DNA from: Prosthecobacter algae
GTDB lineage: Bacteria > Verrucomicrobiota > Verrucomicrobiia > Verrucomicrobiales > Verrucomicrobiaceae
Assembly (NCBI RefSeq): GCF_039542385.1
Contig: NZ_BAABIA010000010.1
Span: 182,426 to 246,425, forward strand
Reading direction: 5' to 3'
Length of the DNA: 64,000 nt
Below the pieces are notes generated by a model, which worked only from the letters and a program-made list of their open reading frames with translations, was not told where the DNA came from and ran no database searches. Below are positions 1 to 8,080 of the stretch, one piece after another. Made by a program: the position numbers and the translations under genes. Position 1 is the stretch's first letter, and every line of letters starts with the position of its first letter.

Positions 1-276
1 CTCGGACTGTCCAGTTGCACCACTTACGTCGAAGAAAGGGGCTATGTGGCCACTCATCCAGGGCACGTTTATCGCAGCGGCCCACGCCACAATCACGGCC
101 CCTACTACGGCAGCAGCCGCTATTCTCACAACCGTCCGGTTTCCTATCGCAGCAGCTCCCGCTACCGCCCGGGCTACCGCGACTACGACCGCAATGTGCG
201 GTATGACCGCTACGACAGCCGTCATCGCAGCACGCTGGACACCCGCGTGAGGGCCGATGTGGGCCTCTTCCGTTAA
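1..276 (+). CDS. Small His/Arg/Tyr-rich lipoprotein, 5' end cut by window
   Basis: The frame is open from the first base and ends at TAA 274-276. The first codons read Leu-Gly-Leu-Ser-Ser-Cys, a lipobox, so the window starts inside the signal peptide and the mature lipoprotein begins at about base 16. The mature part is rich in His, Arg, Tyr and Ser (RSGPRHNHGPYYGSSRYSH) and ends in DTRVRADVGLFR. That tail closely matches the end of the next gene, which suggests a duplicated pair. The GTG at base 46 gives a shorter frame but would lose the lipobox. No enzymatic motif is seen; it is probably a surface or envelope-anchored small protein of unknown role. The gene is certain only as far as its frame and lipobox. 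Confidence 0.6.
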   Translation, partial: LGLSSCTTYVEERGYVATHPGHVYRSGPRHNHGPYYGSSRYSHNRPVSYRSSSRYRPGYRDYDRNVRYDRYDSRHRSTLDTRVRADVGLFR

Positions 277-311
277 CGCTCGAAAACAACCTCAACTCCT
301 GATCTCCCCTT

Positions 312-494
312 ATGAAATCCATCGTTTATCTGACTCTCGCGGCCATACTGGCCCTCGTCGTTCCTAGCTGTAGCACTCATGTGAATGCAGGCGGCGGTGC
401 TAGCGTCAATCGCGGCAAGGCCAAACACTCGCATCATCACCAACGTTCCGACACCCGTGTGAAGGCCAACGTGGGTGCTTCTGTGGGCCTTTAA
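312..494 (+). CDS. Small His-rich lipoprotein, paralogue of the preceding gene
   Basis: This 60-residue protein has a classic lipoprotein signal: Met-Lys-Ser, a hydrophobic stretch, then the lipobox VPSC with the Cys at about residue 20. The mature part is short, Gly/His-rich (GKAKHSHHHQRSD) and ends DTRVKANVGASVGL, very like the DTRVRADVGLFR end of the upstream lipoprotein. The two genes are 35 bases apart and share a strong terminator after this gene, so they are probably co-transcribed. The His cluster could bind a metal, but that is only an inference. Family members with a named function are not known to me. Confidence 0.65.
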   Translation: MKSIVYLTLAAILALVVPSCSTHVNAGGGASVNRGKAKHSHHHQRSDTRVKANVGASVGL

Positions 495-511
495 AACTCT
501 TTAAATCCCCC

Positions 512-554
512 CAGGGTGCAGGTGGATATTCTTCCATCTGCACCCTGTTTTTTT
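512..554 (+). terminator. Strong intrinsic terminator
   Basis: A 15-bp stem (512-526 with 533-547, one G-U pair) with a 6-base loop is followed at once by seven T. It ends the small lipoprotein pair on the + strand and lies just before the end of the convergent AraC-type gene. Confidence 0.9.
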
Positions 555-571
555 GGAGAGGTCGGCGGAGG

Positions 572-1315
572 CTACTTTTCCGCATGTTGCTGGCGAAATT
601 GTCGCGGCGTCATGCCAGTGCGTTTGCGGAACTGCTGGGTAAAGGCGCTTTGGTCACAGAAACCGTGGTCGAGGGCGATGTCGGCAATGGAAGTGCCCGT
701 TTGGGTCAAGGCTTCGGCAGCGGCCTGGATGCGCAGCCTGAGAATGAGCTCATGCGGCGTGGTGCCCAGGCACTCGCGCAGCTTGCGGTGCAGGTGCCGT
801 TCGGACAAACCGGTGGCCTGGGCCAGATCGGCGGCGGTGAGGCTTTCGTGCAGGTGCGCCTGAATGTAGGCTACGGCAGCAGCCACTTCGCGCACGGCAT
901 GCTGGGCACCTTTTTCTTCGCAGCGCCGGCTCATGCCCATGATGCCAATGATGTCTCCCTCTTTGCCCTGAATGGGCAGCTTGGTGGTCATGAACCAGTT
1001 CAGTGCGCGTTGTTCATCCAGCCACAACTCCAGTCGGTTCACCACAGCCCTGCCTGTGCGGATGATTTCCTGGTCGTCCTTGCGAAAGGCCAGTGCCACA
1101 TCGGGAGGGAAAAAGGCATCGTCCGTCGCTCCCACAATGTCCTTTTCTTGCTTCAGCCCTAGGCGCTCCAGCTTAGCTGCGTTGGCTGTGATCATCCGGC
1201 CTTGCGCATCTTTGACGAAAAAGAAAACGCCTGGCAGGTGGTCAAACATCGTCCTCAGGATCTGCGGATCGGACATGCGGGCGAAGAACTCGGCTTGGAG
1301 GCGCGGACGGCTCAT
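572..1315 (-). CDS. AraC-family transcription regulator with N-terminal PAS domain
   Basis: This is a 247-residue regulator. Residues about 15-130 look like a PAS sensor (FDHLPGVFFFVKDAQGRMITAN, then FMTTKLPIQGKEGDIIGIMG), a small-molecule or redox binding fold. Residues about 140-245 form the double helix-turn-helix of the AraC/XylS family, with the typical segments ADLAQATGLSERHLHRKLRE and DIALDHGFCDQSAFTQQFRKR followed by GMTPRQFR. It is transcribed away from the FAD oxidoreductase gene that starts about 70 bases to the right, so it may control that carbohydrate cluster. The ligand cannot be told from the sequence. PAS-AraC fusions of this size are common in Verrucomicrobiota and Planctomycetota. 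Confidence 0.9.
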   Translation of the reverse strand: MSRPRLQAEFFARMSDPQILRTMFDHLPGVFFFVKDAQGRMITANAAKLERLGLKQEKDIVGATDDAFFPPDVALAFRKDDQEIIRTGRAVVNRLELWLDEQRALNWFMTTKLPIQGKEGDIIGIMGMSRRCEEKGAQHAVREVAAAVAYIQAHLHESLTAADLAQATGLSERHLHRKLRECLGTTPHELILRLRIQAAAEALTQTGTSIADIALDHGFCDQSAFTQQFRKRTGMTPRQFRQQHAEK

Positions 1316-1385
1316 GGCAGGGATTTAACAAAAGATGGCGCTCACTCACAAGACGCCAGCCGTTTCCTTCGGCTATTCTATCCCC

Positions 1386-3413
1386 ATGCGCACGTTGCTT
1401 CTTCCTTTGCTTCTCGTCCTGCCGGTCATCGCGACCGCCAAGACGGACCTCGTCATTTATGGCGGCACACCGGCCGGCCTCAGTGCGGGCATCACCGCCG
1501 CCAGGGAAGGGGTCTCCGTGGTCATCATCGAACCCACAAAGTGGATCGGCGGCCTGGTCACAGGCGGTCTCTGCCGCACCGATGTTGGGCGGGAGCAGAC
1601 CATCGGCGGATTTCCGCGTGAGTTCTTCGGCCGTGCTGCCGCCCTGAATCCCGATACCCCCATGTGGTATGCCGAACCAAAGACCAACCTCGCCGCCTTT
1701 CAGGCGATGCTCCAGGAAGCCGGCGTGAAGGTGGTGACCGGGCAGACGCTGAAGTCGGTGAGCAAGGAAGGGGCCCGCATCACTGGCCTAACCACGAATG
1801 ACGGAACGGTTTATGAGGGACGGATGTTTGTGGATGCAACCTATGAGGGAGACCTCATGGCCGCTGCCAAGGTGAGCTACATCGTGGGTCGTGAAAGCCG
1901 GGCCCAGTATGGCGAGGCGCTGGCCGGCTATTACCCCATGCCCATCCGCCCGCGCACGGTCGAGGTCATGGAAAGCGACTGTCCCAACATCGGTGGTACT
2001 GGCCCCAGCTACATTCATGGTACGCCGATTGCCATCTCCGGCTTGGACAAGGCGGGCAAGCCCATTTTTGGCGTCTATGAAGCGCCGAAGCTGGAACCTG
2101 GCAGCGCGGACAACCGAACGCAGTCCTACAACTTTCGCATCTGCGTCACCCAGCGGCCCGATATCAAGGTGCCGTTCCCCAAACCTGCCACTTATGACCC
2201 CGCCAAATACGAGCTGTTGCTGCGTCTCATCCAGGCCTTTCCGGGGGTGCGCTTTGGCCGCCTCTTCCACCTCGGTGCAGTGGCCAATGGCAAGTATGAC
2301 CTAAATGCCCAGGGCTTTTTCTCCACGGACTATCCCGGGGCTAACACGGCCTATCCGGATGGGGATGCGGCGACCCGAGCCCAGATCTGGCAGGATCATG
2401 TGGACTTCATCCAGGGCATGCTCTGGTTCCTCGGCCATGATGAGCGTGTGCCGCAAAGCCTGCGTGACCAGTGCAACTCCTGGGGCCTGTGCAAAGACGA
2501 GTTTGCCGACAACCAATGCTGGCCCTATGCCCTCTACGTGCGCGAAGGCCGCCGCATGATTGGCGAATACGTCATGGTGCAGAAGGACCTGCAAAACGAC
2601 ATCTTCAAGGAAGATACGGTGGGCATGGGTTCCTTCGTCATCGACTGCCACATTGTGCAGCGCATCCTGGCAAAAGATGGCACGGTGCGGGATGAAGGCA
2701 GCTTTCCGGATGCACCCGCCCTGCCTTATCAGATCGCCTACCGCAGCCTCACGCCAAAGCGGGCGGAGTGTGAAAACCTCCTCGTCCCAGTCTGCCTTTC
2801 CGCCAGCCACATCGCCTACTGCTCCCTGCGCATGGAGCCTGTTTACATGGCGCTGGGCCAGGCCAGCGGGCTCGCCGCCGTCATGGCCATCCAAGGCCAG
2901 ACCTCCGTGCAGGCCATTGACGTAAAAGCTCTACAGGCCAAGCTGCTGGCCCAGAAGGCCGTGTTGGAACTGGCCGAGCTCGCCACCATGGCGCGCTCTT
3001 CCAAGCTGCCTGGCACTGTCATGGACGATCAGGATGCCGAGCGTGTGGGCCACTGGCAGGGCAGCACCTATGGCAGCCCAGTGGATGGCTCCAGCCGCCA
3101 CGATGAGAACCTGGAAAAGGGAGCCAAGAAGGTGGTTTACACGCTCAGCCTGCCGGCCACCGGGCGCTATGAAGTCCGTGTTTCTTATGCCCATGCGCCC
3201 AATCGGGCCAGCAATGTGCCCGTGACGATTGATCACGCGGGCGGCAGCAGCACGGTGAAGGTGAACCAGAAGAAAGTGCCGCCGGTGGACAAGCTTTTCA
3301 TCAGCCTCGGCAGCTTTGAGTTTAGCGCGGTCAAGCCTGCGGTCATCACCATCGGCAACGAGGGAACGGATGGCATTGTCGGCGCGGATGCTGTGCAGTT
3401 GCTGAAGCAGTGA
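1386..3413 (+). CDS. Secreted FAD-dependent oxidoreductase with golvesin/xanthan-lyase C-terminal domain
   Basis: The start at 1386 is preferred over an in-frame ATG at 1335 because it gives a clean signal peptide (MRTLLLPLLLVLPVIATA). The 675-residue product begins after cleavage with an FAD-binding strand-turn-helix (DLVIYGGTPAGLSAGITAAR) and a second conserved motif KWIGGLVTGGL. Both are typical of the FAD_oxidored family found in many Bacteroidota and Planctomycetes-Verrucomicrobiota secretomes. The last ~130 residues (from about HWQGSTYGSPVDGSS) resemble the golvesin/Xly carbohydrate-binding-like domain. The substrate is probably a sugar or glycan alcohol outside the cytoplasm, but this is inferred. 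It heads a + strand run of carbohydrate genes and is divergent from the AraC/PAS regulator. A hairpin with a T-rich tail follows it. Confidence 0.85.
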   Translation: MRTLLLPLLLVLPVIATAKTDLVIYGGTPAGLSAGITAAREGVSVVIIEPTKWIGGLVTGGLCRTDVGREQTIGGFPREFFGRAAALNPDTPMWYAEPKTNLAAFQAMLQEAGVKVVTGQTLKSVSKEGARITGLTTNDGTVYEGRMFVDATYEGDLMAAAKVSYIVGRESRAQYGEALAGYYPMPIRPRTVEVMESDCPNIGGTGPSYIHGTPIAISGLDKAGKPIFGVYEAPKLEPGSADNRTQSYNFRICVTQRPDIKVPFPKPATYDPAKYELLLRLIQAFPGVRFGRLFHLGAVANGKYDLNAQGFFSTDYPGANTAYPDGDAATRAQIWQDHVDFIQGMLWFLGHDERVPQSLRDQCNSWGLCKDEFADNQCWPYALYVREGRRMIGEYVMVQKDLQNDIFKEDTVGMGSFVIDCHIVQRILAKDGTVRDEGSFPDAPALPYQIAYRSLTPKRAECENLLVPVCLSASHIAYCSLRMEPVYMALGQASGLAAVMAIQGQTSVQAIDVKALQAKLLAQKAVLELAELATMARSSKLPGTVMDDQDAERVGHWQGSTYGSPVDGSSRHDENLEKGAKKVVYTLSLPATGRYEVRVSYAHAPNRASNVPVTIDHAGGSSTVKVNQKKVPPVDKLFISLGSFEFSAVKPAVITIGNEGTDGIVGADAVQLLKQ

Positions 3414-3439
3414 GGCCGGGTCAGCGGATTGAAGGGAGG

Positions 3440-3482
3440 CTTCTGGTCTCGATGTGAGACCAGAAGAAGCGGTTATTTTTTG
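3440..3482 (+). terminator. Perfect hairpin with T-rich tail, probable terminator
   Basis: An 11-bp perfect stem (3440-3450 with 3456-3466, 5-base loop) is followed after nine bases by a run of T at 3476-3482. The offset T-run makes it a weaker-than-usual terminator. It separates the FAD oxidoreductase from the next gene. Confidence 0.5.
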
Positions 3483-3514
3483 GCCCGCAAAGGACGTTTG
3501 TTTCAGACGCCCTT

Positions 3515-4945
3515 ATGAAACTGCTGCTCACCTCCGCCCTTTTGCTTTCCACGGCACTGCTCTCTGCGGCAGAGCCCGTCAAGCCGCTCGACATCGGTTC
3601 CCGCTGGGAGCTGTTTGTGGATTCCCAGCTCATCGCCAGCCGCAGCGGGGTGGCCCTGAAGCTGCATGAGCCCGTGCGCCGGGAAGTGGTGCTGGTGACG
3701 GACCAGCCCTGGGAAGGGCCCACTTGCGGCTACTTTTCGGCCATCCAGGATGGCAAGAAGGTGCGTCTTTATTACCGGGGTTCTGCTGGGGGCTCCGATC
3801 ATTCAGAAGACCAGGTGACCTGCGTGGTGGAAAGCGAGGACGGCATCCACTTCACCCGGCCTAAGCTGGGCCTCATCGAAGCGGGCGGCACCAAGGCCAA
3901 CAACGTCATCTGGCGTGGAGTGGAGTCGCACAATTTCGCCGCCTTTCTGGATACGAATCCCGCCACCAAACCCGCCGAACGTTACAAAGCCCTCGGCGGC
4001 GTTAAGCAGCCTGGAAAGAATTGGATGACGGGTGAAACCCCGGGCGGCCTTTATGCCTTCGCCTCGGCGGATGGCCTGCACTGGAACAAAATGCGGCCGG
4101 AGACGGTGATGACCAAAGGGGCCTTTGACTCGCAGAACATCGCCTTTTGGGATGCACCGAAAAATCGCTACACCAGCTACACGCGCATTTTTACCAACAA
4201 GATCCGCGACATTCAGAGCAGCCCCTCCACCGACTTTCTCGCCTGGGGGGAGGCCAGCCTGAACCAGTATGCTGCGGAGGTGCCGAGGGAGCATTTTTAC
4301 ACCTCGGCCACCATTCCCTGTCCCACCGCTCCGCACCTCTACCTCGCCTTTCCCAAACGCTACACGCCTGCCCGCAAAAAGGTGGCTGAACACAAGTTCC
4401 CTGGCGTTTCAGACACGGTCTTTATGACGAGCCGCGATGGCCTGAACTGGGACCGCAGCTTTCTCGAGGCCTGGCTGCGTCCTGGGCCTGACCCGCTAAA
4501 CTGGACGGACCGCAACAACATGGTGGCCTCCGGCATCATCGAAACGGGCCCTGGGGAATGGTCCCTCTATGCCAGTGAGCACTATCGTTACCCGGACCAC
4601 CGCATCCGCCGCCTCAGCCTTCGCAAGCAGGGGTTTGCCTCCGTTCATGCCGATGCACGCGGAGGTGAGTTTGTGACACCCCCGCTGACCTTCAACGGTG
4701 AAAAGCTGCTGCTGAACTATGCTACCTCCGGCACTGGCAGCGTGCAGGTGGAGATCCAGGATGCGGAGGGCCAGGCCCTGCCCGGTTTTGCCCTGGCCGA
4801 CATGCCGGAACTCTATGGAGATGAGTTCGAGGCCGCAGTCGCCTGGAAAAAAGGCCCGGGTGTCAGTAGCCTGATAGGCAAGCCCGTGCGGCTGCGCATC
4901 GTCATGAAGGATGCAGATCTTTACGCCCTCCGCTTTGCCCGATAA
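3515..4945 (+). CDS. Secreted glycosidase-like protein with five-bladed beta-propeller fold
   Basis: This 476-residue protein carries a signal peptide (MKLLLTSALLLSTALLSAAEP). The mature part starts with DIGSRWELFVDSQLIA and has repeats such as DGKKVRLYYRG and VVESEDGIHFTRP. These are the hallmark of the GH32/GH43/GH68-like (furanosidase) propeller proteins common in Planctomycetes and Verrucomicrobia. I cannot place all three catalytic carboxylates with confidence, so the activity (fructan, arabinan or other furanoside) is open, and it may be a non-catalytic relative. The C-terminal ~120 residues look like a beta-sandwich (GEKLLLNYATSGTGSVQVEI). It lies between the FAD oxidoreductase and an aldolase gene and fits a polysaccharide-use cluster. 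Confidence 0.75.
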   Translation: MKLLLTSALLLSTALLSAAEPVKPLDIGSRWELFVDSQLIASRSGVALKLHEPVRREVVLVTDQPWEGPTCGYFSAIQDGKKVRLYYRGSAGGSDHSEDQVTCVVESEDGIHFTRPKLGLIEAGGTKANNVIWRGVESHNFAAFLDTNPATKPAERYKALGGVKQPGKNWMTGETPGGLYAFASADGLHWNKMRPETVMTKGAFDSQNIAFWDAPKNRYTSYTRIFTNKIRDIQSSPSTDFLAWGEASLNQYAAEVPREHFYTSATIPCPTAPHLYLAFPKRYTPARKKVAEHKFPGVSDTVFMTSRDGLNWDRSFLEAWLRPGPDPLNWTDRNNMVASGIIETGPGEWSLYASEHYRYPDHRIRRLSLRKQGFASVHADARGGEFVTPPLTFNGEKLLLNYATSGTGSVQVEIQDAEGQALPGFALADMPELYGDEFEAAVAWKKGPGVSSLIGKPVRLRIVMKDADLYALRFAR

Positions 4946-5033
4946 TTCTTCGGTAGTCGGTGGCGTATGCTGCGTTTGTCTTTTTTGACACCCTGCGTGG
5001 TCAGCACCGCCGCCTTTTCAGACCCTTTCCCCA

Positions 5034-5843
5034 ATGAAATTACGCCCCTCCCGAATCCTTCGCGAACTTCGCGCCGGCCAGTCCTCGACGGTCCTCAAGC
5101 TCAACCTGATTGACCCGCGCATCATCGAACTCGCCGGTCTCGCCGGGGCCTCCGCCGTGTGGCTGTGCAATGAGCATGTGCCCAATGACTGGCTGAACCT
5201 GGAGCATCAGATCCGTGCGGCCAAGCTCTATGACATGGACACCATCGTGCGGGTGAACAAGGGCGGTTACAGCGAGTATGTGAAACCCTTCGAGTGCGAT
5301 GCCACTGGCATCATGGTCCCGCACATCACCAGCGCGGAGGAGGCCCGGCAGGTGGTGGACATGGTGCGCTGCCGCCCGATTGGCAGCAAGGCGCTCGACG
5401 GCGGCAACATGGACGGCCTCTTTTGTCAGGTGTCGCTGGCTGAGTATGTGCACCACTGCAATACCGAAAAGTTGGTTATTCTTCAGATCGAATCTCCAGA
5501 GGCCCTCGAACAGGTCGAGGAAATCGCCGCTGTGCCCGGTTACGATGCCCTGCTGTTTGGGGCAGGGGACTACAGCCATCGGGTGGGGTTGCTCGGCCAG
5601 GCCACGCATCCGGACGTCGTCGCCGCGCGCAAGCGGGTGGCTGCGGCGGCCCTGAAACATGGCAAGCATGTCGCCGTGGCATCCCTCTTTGGCCAAAAGG
5701 AAGAGGTCATCGCCGAAGGCACCCGCATCTTCACCCTCGGGGCGGACGTGATCGAACTGGGCAATGCCATGCGTAAAATGGTCACTGATTTCCACGGCGC
5801 TGCCGGTCAGGGCACCGCCGATTCCGTTTACGCCAACAAATAA
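5034..5843 (+). CDS. HpcH/HpaI-family aldolase
   Basis: The 269-residue product matches the HpcH/HpaI class II pyruvate aldolase family (TIM barrel, Mg or Mn dependent). Visible family features are the N-terminal LIDPRIIELAGLAGASAVWL, the His in CNEHVPND, the Arg in TIVRVNKGGYSEYV, the metal-ligand Glu in QIESPEALEQVEEI, and the metal-ligand Asp in LLFGAGDYSHRVG. Such enzymes cleave 2-keto-3-deoxy sugar acids to pyruvate and an aldehyde. With the SDR gene six bases downstream it very likely forms an operon for sugar-acid breakdown. The true substrate cannot be read from the sequence. It is cytoplasmic: no signal peptide is present. Confidence 0.88.
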   Translation: MKLRPSRILRELRAGQSSTVLKLNLIDPRIIELAGLAGASAVWLCNEHVPNDWLNLEHQIRAAKLYDMDTIVRVNKGGYSEYVKPFECDATGIMVPHITSAEEARQVVDMVRCRPIGSKALDGGNMDGLFCQVSLAEYVHHCNTEKLVILQIESPEALEQVEEIAAVPGYDALLFGAGDYSHRVGLLGQATHPDVVAARKRVAAAALKHGKHVAVASLFGQKEEVIAEGTRIFTLGADVIELGNAMRKMVTDFHGAAGQGTADSVYANK

Positions 5844-5848
5844 CGATC

Positions 5849-6622
5849 ATGCTCCCTTCCTTCTCCCTCAAGGACAAGACCGTCCTGCTCACTGGTGCTG
5901 CCGGGCTCTTTGGCCGGGGGCTGGCCGCGGCTCTGGCCGAGGCTGGGGCCACCCTCATCATCGCCTCCCGCAGCGCGGAGAACCTTCAGGCCGTGGCGGC
6001 TGCCGAAACGGCCCTGGGTCACCGGGTCCATGCCGAAGCCTTTGATCAAGGGGACGAAGCCTCCATCCTGGATTTGCGCGCTCGCATTGAGGCCCGGTTT
6101 GGCCCGCTGCACGGCCTGGTGAACAACTCCGTGCTGCGCCCGATGAAAGGCACCCTCGGCAGTGTGGCACAGTGGGAGGACTCCATGCGGGTGAATGCCA
6201 CGGGCCTGATGCTGATGCACCGCCACTTTGGCACGGCCATGGCCGAGGCGGGGCGGGGCAGCATCGTCAACATCGGCAGCATCCAGGGCATGATTGGCCC
6301 CAGCTATGAGCTCTATGCAGGCACCAGCATGGGCGACCTGCCGCCGGACTACTTCTTCCACAAAGGCGGCATGCTGAATCTTACGCGCTTTTATGCCGCG
6401 CTCTATGGGCCGAAAAATGTGCGGGTGAACTGCCTGGCCCCTGGCGGCTTTTTCAACAATCAGCCGGAGCTTTTTGTGCAGCGCTACAGCGAGCACACGA
6501 TGCTCAACCGCATGGCCGATGACGATGACCTCGGCGGTTCCGTGGTCTTTCTGCTCAGCGAGGCCTCCCGCTACATCACGGGCGTGAATCTGCCGGTGGA
6601 TGGCGGCTACACCGCAAAGTAG
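5849..6622 (+). CDS. Short-chain dehydrogenase/reductase (SDR)
   Basis: This 257-residue Rossmann enzyme starts five bases after the aldolase stop, so the two are almost certainly co-translated. The nucleotide-binding motif is TGAAGLFG near residue 16, with ASRS after beta-2 and the NNS (for NNAG) motif near residue 91. The catalytic Ser lies in VNIGSIQG and the Tyr/Lys pair in YFFHK. Between Ser and Tyr there is a longer loop than usual (PSYELYAGTSMGDLPPDY). The C-terminal PVDGGYTAK is typical of classical SDRs. It probably oxidises or reduces a sugar acid or keto-sugar that feeds the neighbouring aldolase, but the substrate is not known. Confidence 0.9.
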   Translation: MLPSFSLKDKTVLLTGAAGLFGRGLAAALAEAGATLIIASRSAENLQAVAAAETALGHRVHAEAFDQGDEASILDLRARIEARFGPLHGLVNNSVLRPMKGTLGSVAQWEDSMRVNATGLMLMHRHFGTAMAEAGRGSIVNIGSIQGMIGPSYELYAGTSMGDLPPDYFFHKGGMLNLTRFYAALYGPKNVRVNCLAPGGFFNNQPELFVQRYSEHTMLNRMADDDDLGGSVVFLLSEASRYITGVNLPVDGGYTAK

Positions 6623-6671
6623 GCCACAAAACTAGCATGGAAGCATGGGGATGGAGCGTTCATGCTCTTCC

Positions 6672-7505
6672 ATGAAATGGATTTTCCTTCCCCTATTGAC
6701 GCTCAGCCTCTCTGCGGCCGAGCCGCTGACCCTGCCTCTGTGGCCTGAAGGACCGCCGGGAGAGATGAAGGCCCCTTCCGCCGCCACGGCGGAGTTCATT
6801 CAGAAACGGGCGGGCAAGAGCACGGTGACGAATGTCACCTCGCCCACGATCACGGTTTACCGACCAGAGAAGCCGAATGGAACGAGTGTCATTGTGGCTC
6901 CTGGCGGGGCGTTTGCCTTCCTTTCCGCCGTGCATGAGGGCACGCAGGTCTGCGAATGGCTGAACACCCTGGGTGTCACGGGTATCCTGCTCACCTATCG
7001 CACACCGACACGGGATGAAACCGCTCCGCATGAGAAGCCGGTGCAGGACGCGCAAAAGGCCCTGGAGATCATTCGCCAGCATGCCGCCGAGTGGAAGCTG
7101 AACCCGAAGCGCGTGGGGCTGCTCGGTTTCAGTGCGGGAGGCAATCTGTTGGCGCATCTGGCCTGTGACCGGGATGCCAATGTGGCTGCCCAACGCCCGG
7201 ATTTTGGCATCATGATTTATGGCGGCGGTTTCCTGGATCCTGCCGATCCCTTCAAGCTGAATCCTGCGTTCGCCGTCCCGGCCGATGCGCCGCCGATGTT
7301 CCTCGCCTGCGCCAGCGATGATGGCAACAATCCCGTCGCCGCCACCCTGCTGTACCTGGAGTACAAAAAGCAGAAACGCTCGGCCGAACTGCACCTCTTT
7401 TCCGCTGGCGGACACGGCTTCGGCATGAGGGATAACAAACAGCCTATCAACGCCTGGCCAGCCCGTTGTGCCGAATGGATGGACAGCATGGGCTGGCTGC
7501 GATGA
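6672..7505 (+). CDS. Secreted alpha/beta hydrolase (acyl-carbohydrate esterase-like)
   Basis: The ATG at 6672 gives a signal peptide (MKWIFLPLLTLSLSAAEP); an in-frame ATG at 6645 only adds nine residues before it. The 277-residue product has the hallmarks of the acetyl-xylan-esterase/BD-FAE branch of alpha/beta hydrolases: the oxyanion strand TSVIVAPGGAFAFLS, the nucleophile elbow GFSAGGN near residue 155, the acid in ACASDDGNNPV and the His in AGGHGFGM near the end. It probably removes acyl groups from plant or algal polysaccharides outside the cytoplasm. It follows the SDR gene by 49 bases on the same strand and closes the carbohydrate run. Confidence 0.85.
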   Translation: MKWIFLPLLTLSLSAAEPLTLPLWPEGPPGEMKAPSAATAEFIQKRAGKSTVTNVTSPTITVYRPEKPNGTSVIVAPGGAFAFLSAVHEGTQVCEWLNTLGVTGILLTYRTPTRDETAPHEKPVQDAQKALEIIRQHAAEWKLNPKRVGLLGFSAGGNLLAHLACDRDANVAAQRPDFGIMIYGGGFLDPADPFKLNPAFAVPADAPPMFLACASDDGNNPVAATLLYLEYKKQKRSAELHLFSAGGHGFGMRDNKQPINAWPARCAEWMDSMGWLR

Positions 7506-7544
7506 CTCTCTATGGATTTTTATCCATATCGTTTCTGAGAACCG

Positions 7545-7943
7545 TTATTCTGGTTCAGATATCTTCACCGCCACGGCCTCGATCTCATAGCGCAGTGAAG
7601 GCGGCAGGCAATTCGTGATCGTGGTGCGGGCAGGGAAGGGGGCGCTGAAGTATTCGCGATACAGTTGGTTAAACGTGGCCACATCCTCCGCATCGCGCAC
7701 GTAGTTGCGGGTCTGCACCACATGGGCCAGATCGCTGCCGGCAGCCTCCAGGACCTTGCGCAGGTTTTCCACGGAGCGGCGGAATTCACCTTCGAAGCTG
7801 TCTCCCACGATTTTGCCGGTTTCATCCACGGAAGCCTGGCCTGAAACGAAGATCAGGTCGCCCACGACCACGCTGGGGCTGAAGGGCAGGTGCGAAGTCG
7901 GGGTATCAGGATTCTGGGGGTAGGAGACCAGGGGATGGTTCAT
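7545..7943 (-). CDS. ridA: RidA/YjgF-family imine deaminase
   Basis: This 132-residue protein (start at 7943, MNHPLVSYPQ) is a typical RidA/YER057c/UK114 family member. It contains FSPSVVVGDLIFVSGQ, the central QTRNYVRDAEDV, the Arg of PARTTITN that binds the substrate carboxylate in RidA, and the end YEIEAVAV. RidA proteins hydrolyse reactive enamines/imines made by PLP enzymes. A longer frame starting at 7997 adds 18 residues that do not match the family and is rejected. It converges with the alpha/beta hydrolase gene and lies downstream of corA on the same strand. A D-threonine-aldolase-like PLP enzyme is encoded nearby, which would be a plausible source of substrate. Confidence 0.88.
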   Translation of the reverse strand: MNHPLVSYPQNPDTPTSHLPFSPSVVVGDLIFVSGQASVDETGKIVGDSFEGEFRRSVENLRKVLEAAGSDLAHVVQTRNYVRDAEDVATFNQLYREYFSAPFPARTTITNCLPPSLRYEIEAVAVKISEPE

Positions 7944-8080
7944 GGTATCGGGATGGGTTTGCGCCACCAGACTGGACGTGGGGTGACGGCGAGTCACATC
8001 GAAAGTCCAATTTCGGCGGCCTGCCTGGTATCCGCCAACCCCGGGCGCTGGTCCCCTGGGTGAACCAGAGCGATGGAAAA

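Noticed and set aside
7511..7528. Hairpin TATGGAT/ATCCATA after the alpha/beta hydrolase gene as a terminator
   Set aside because: The 7-bp stem is AT-rich with a TTTT loop and no T-run after it, so it is too weak to call.
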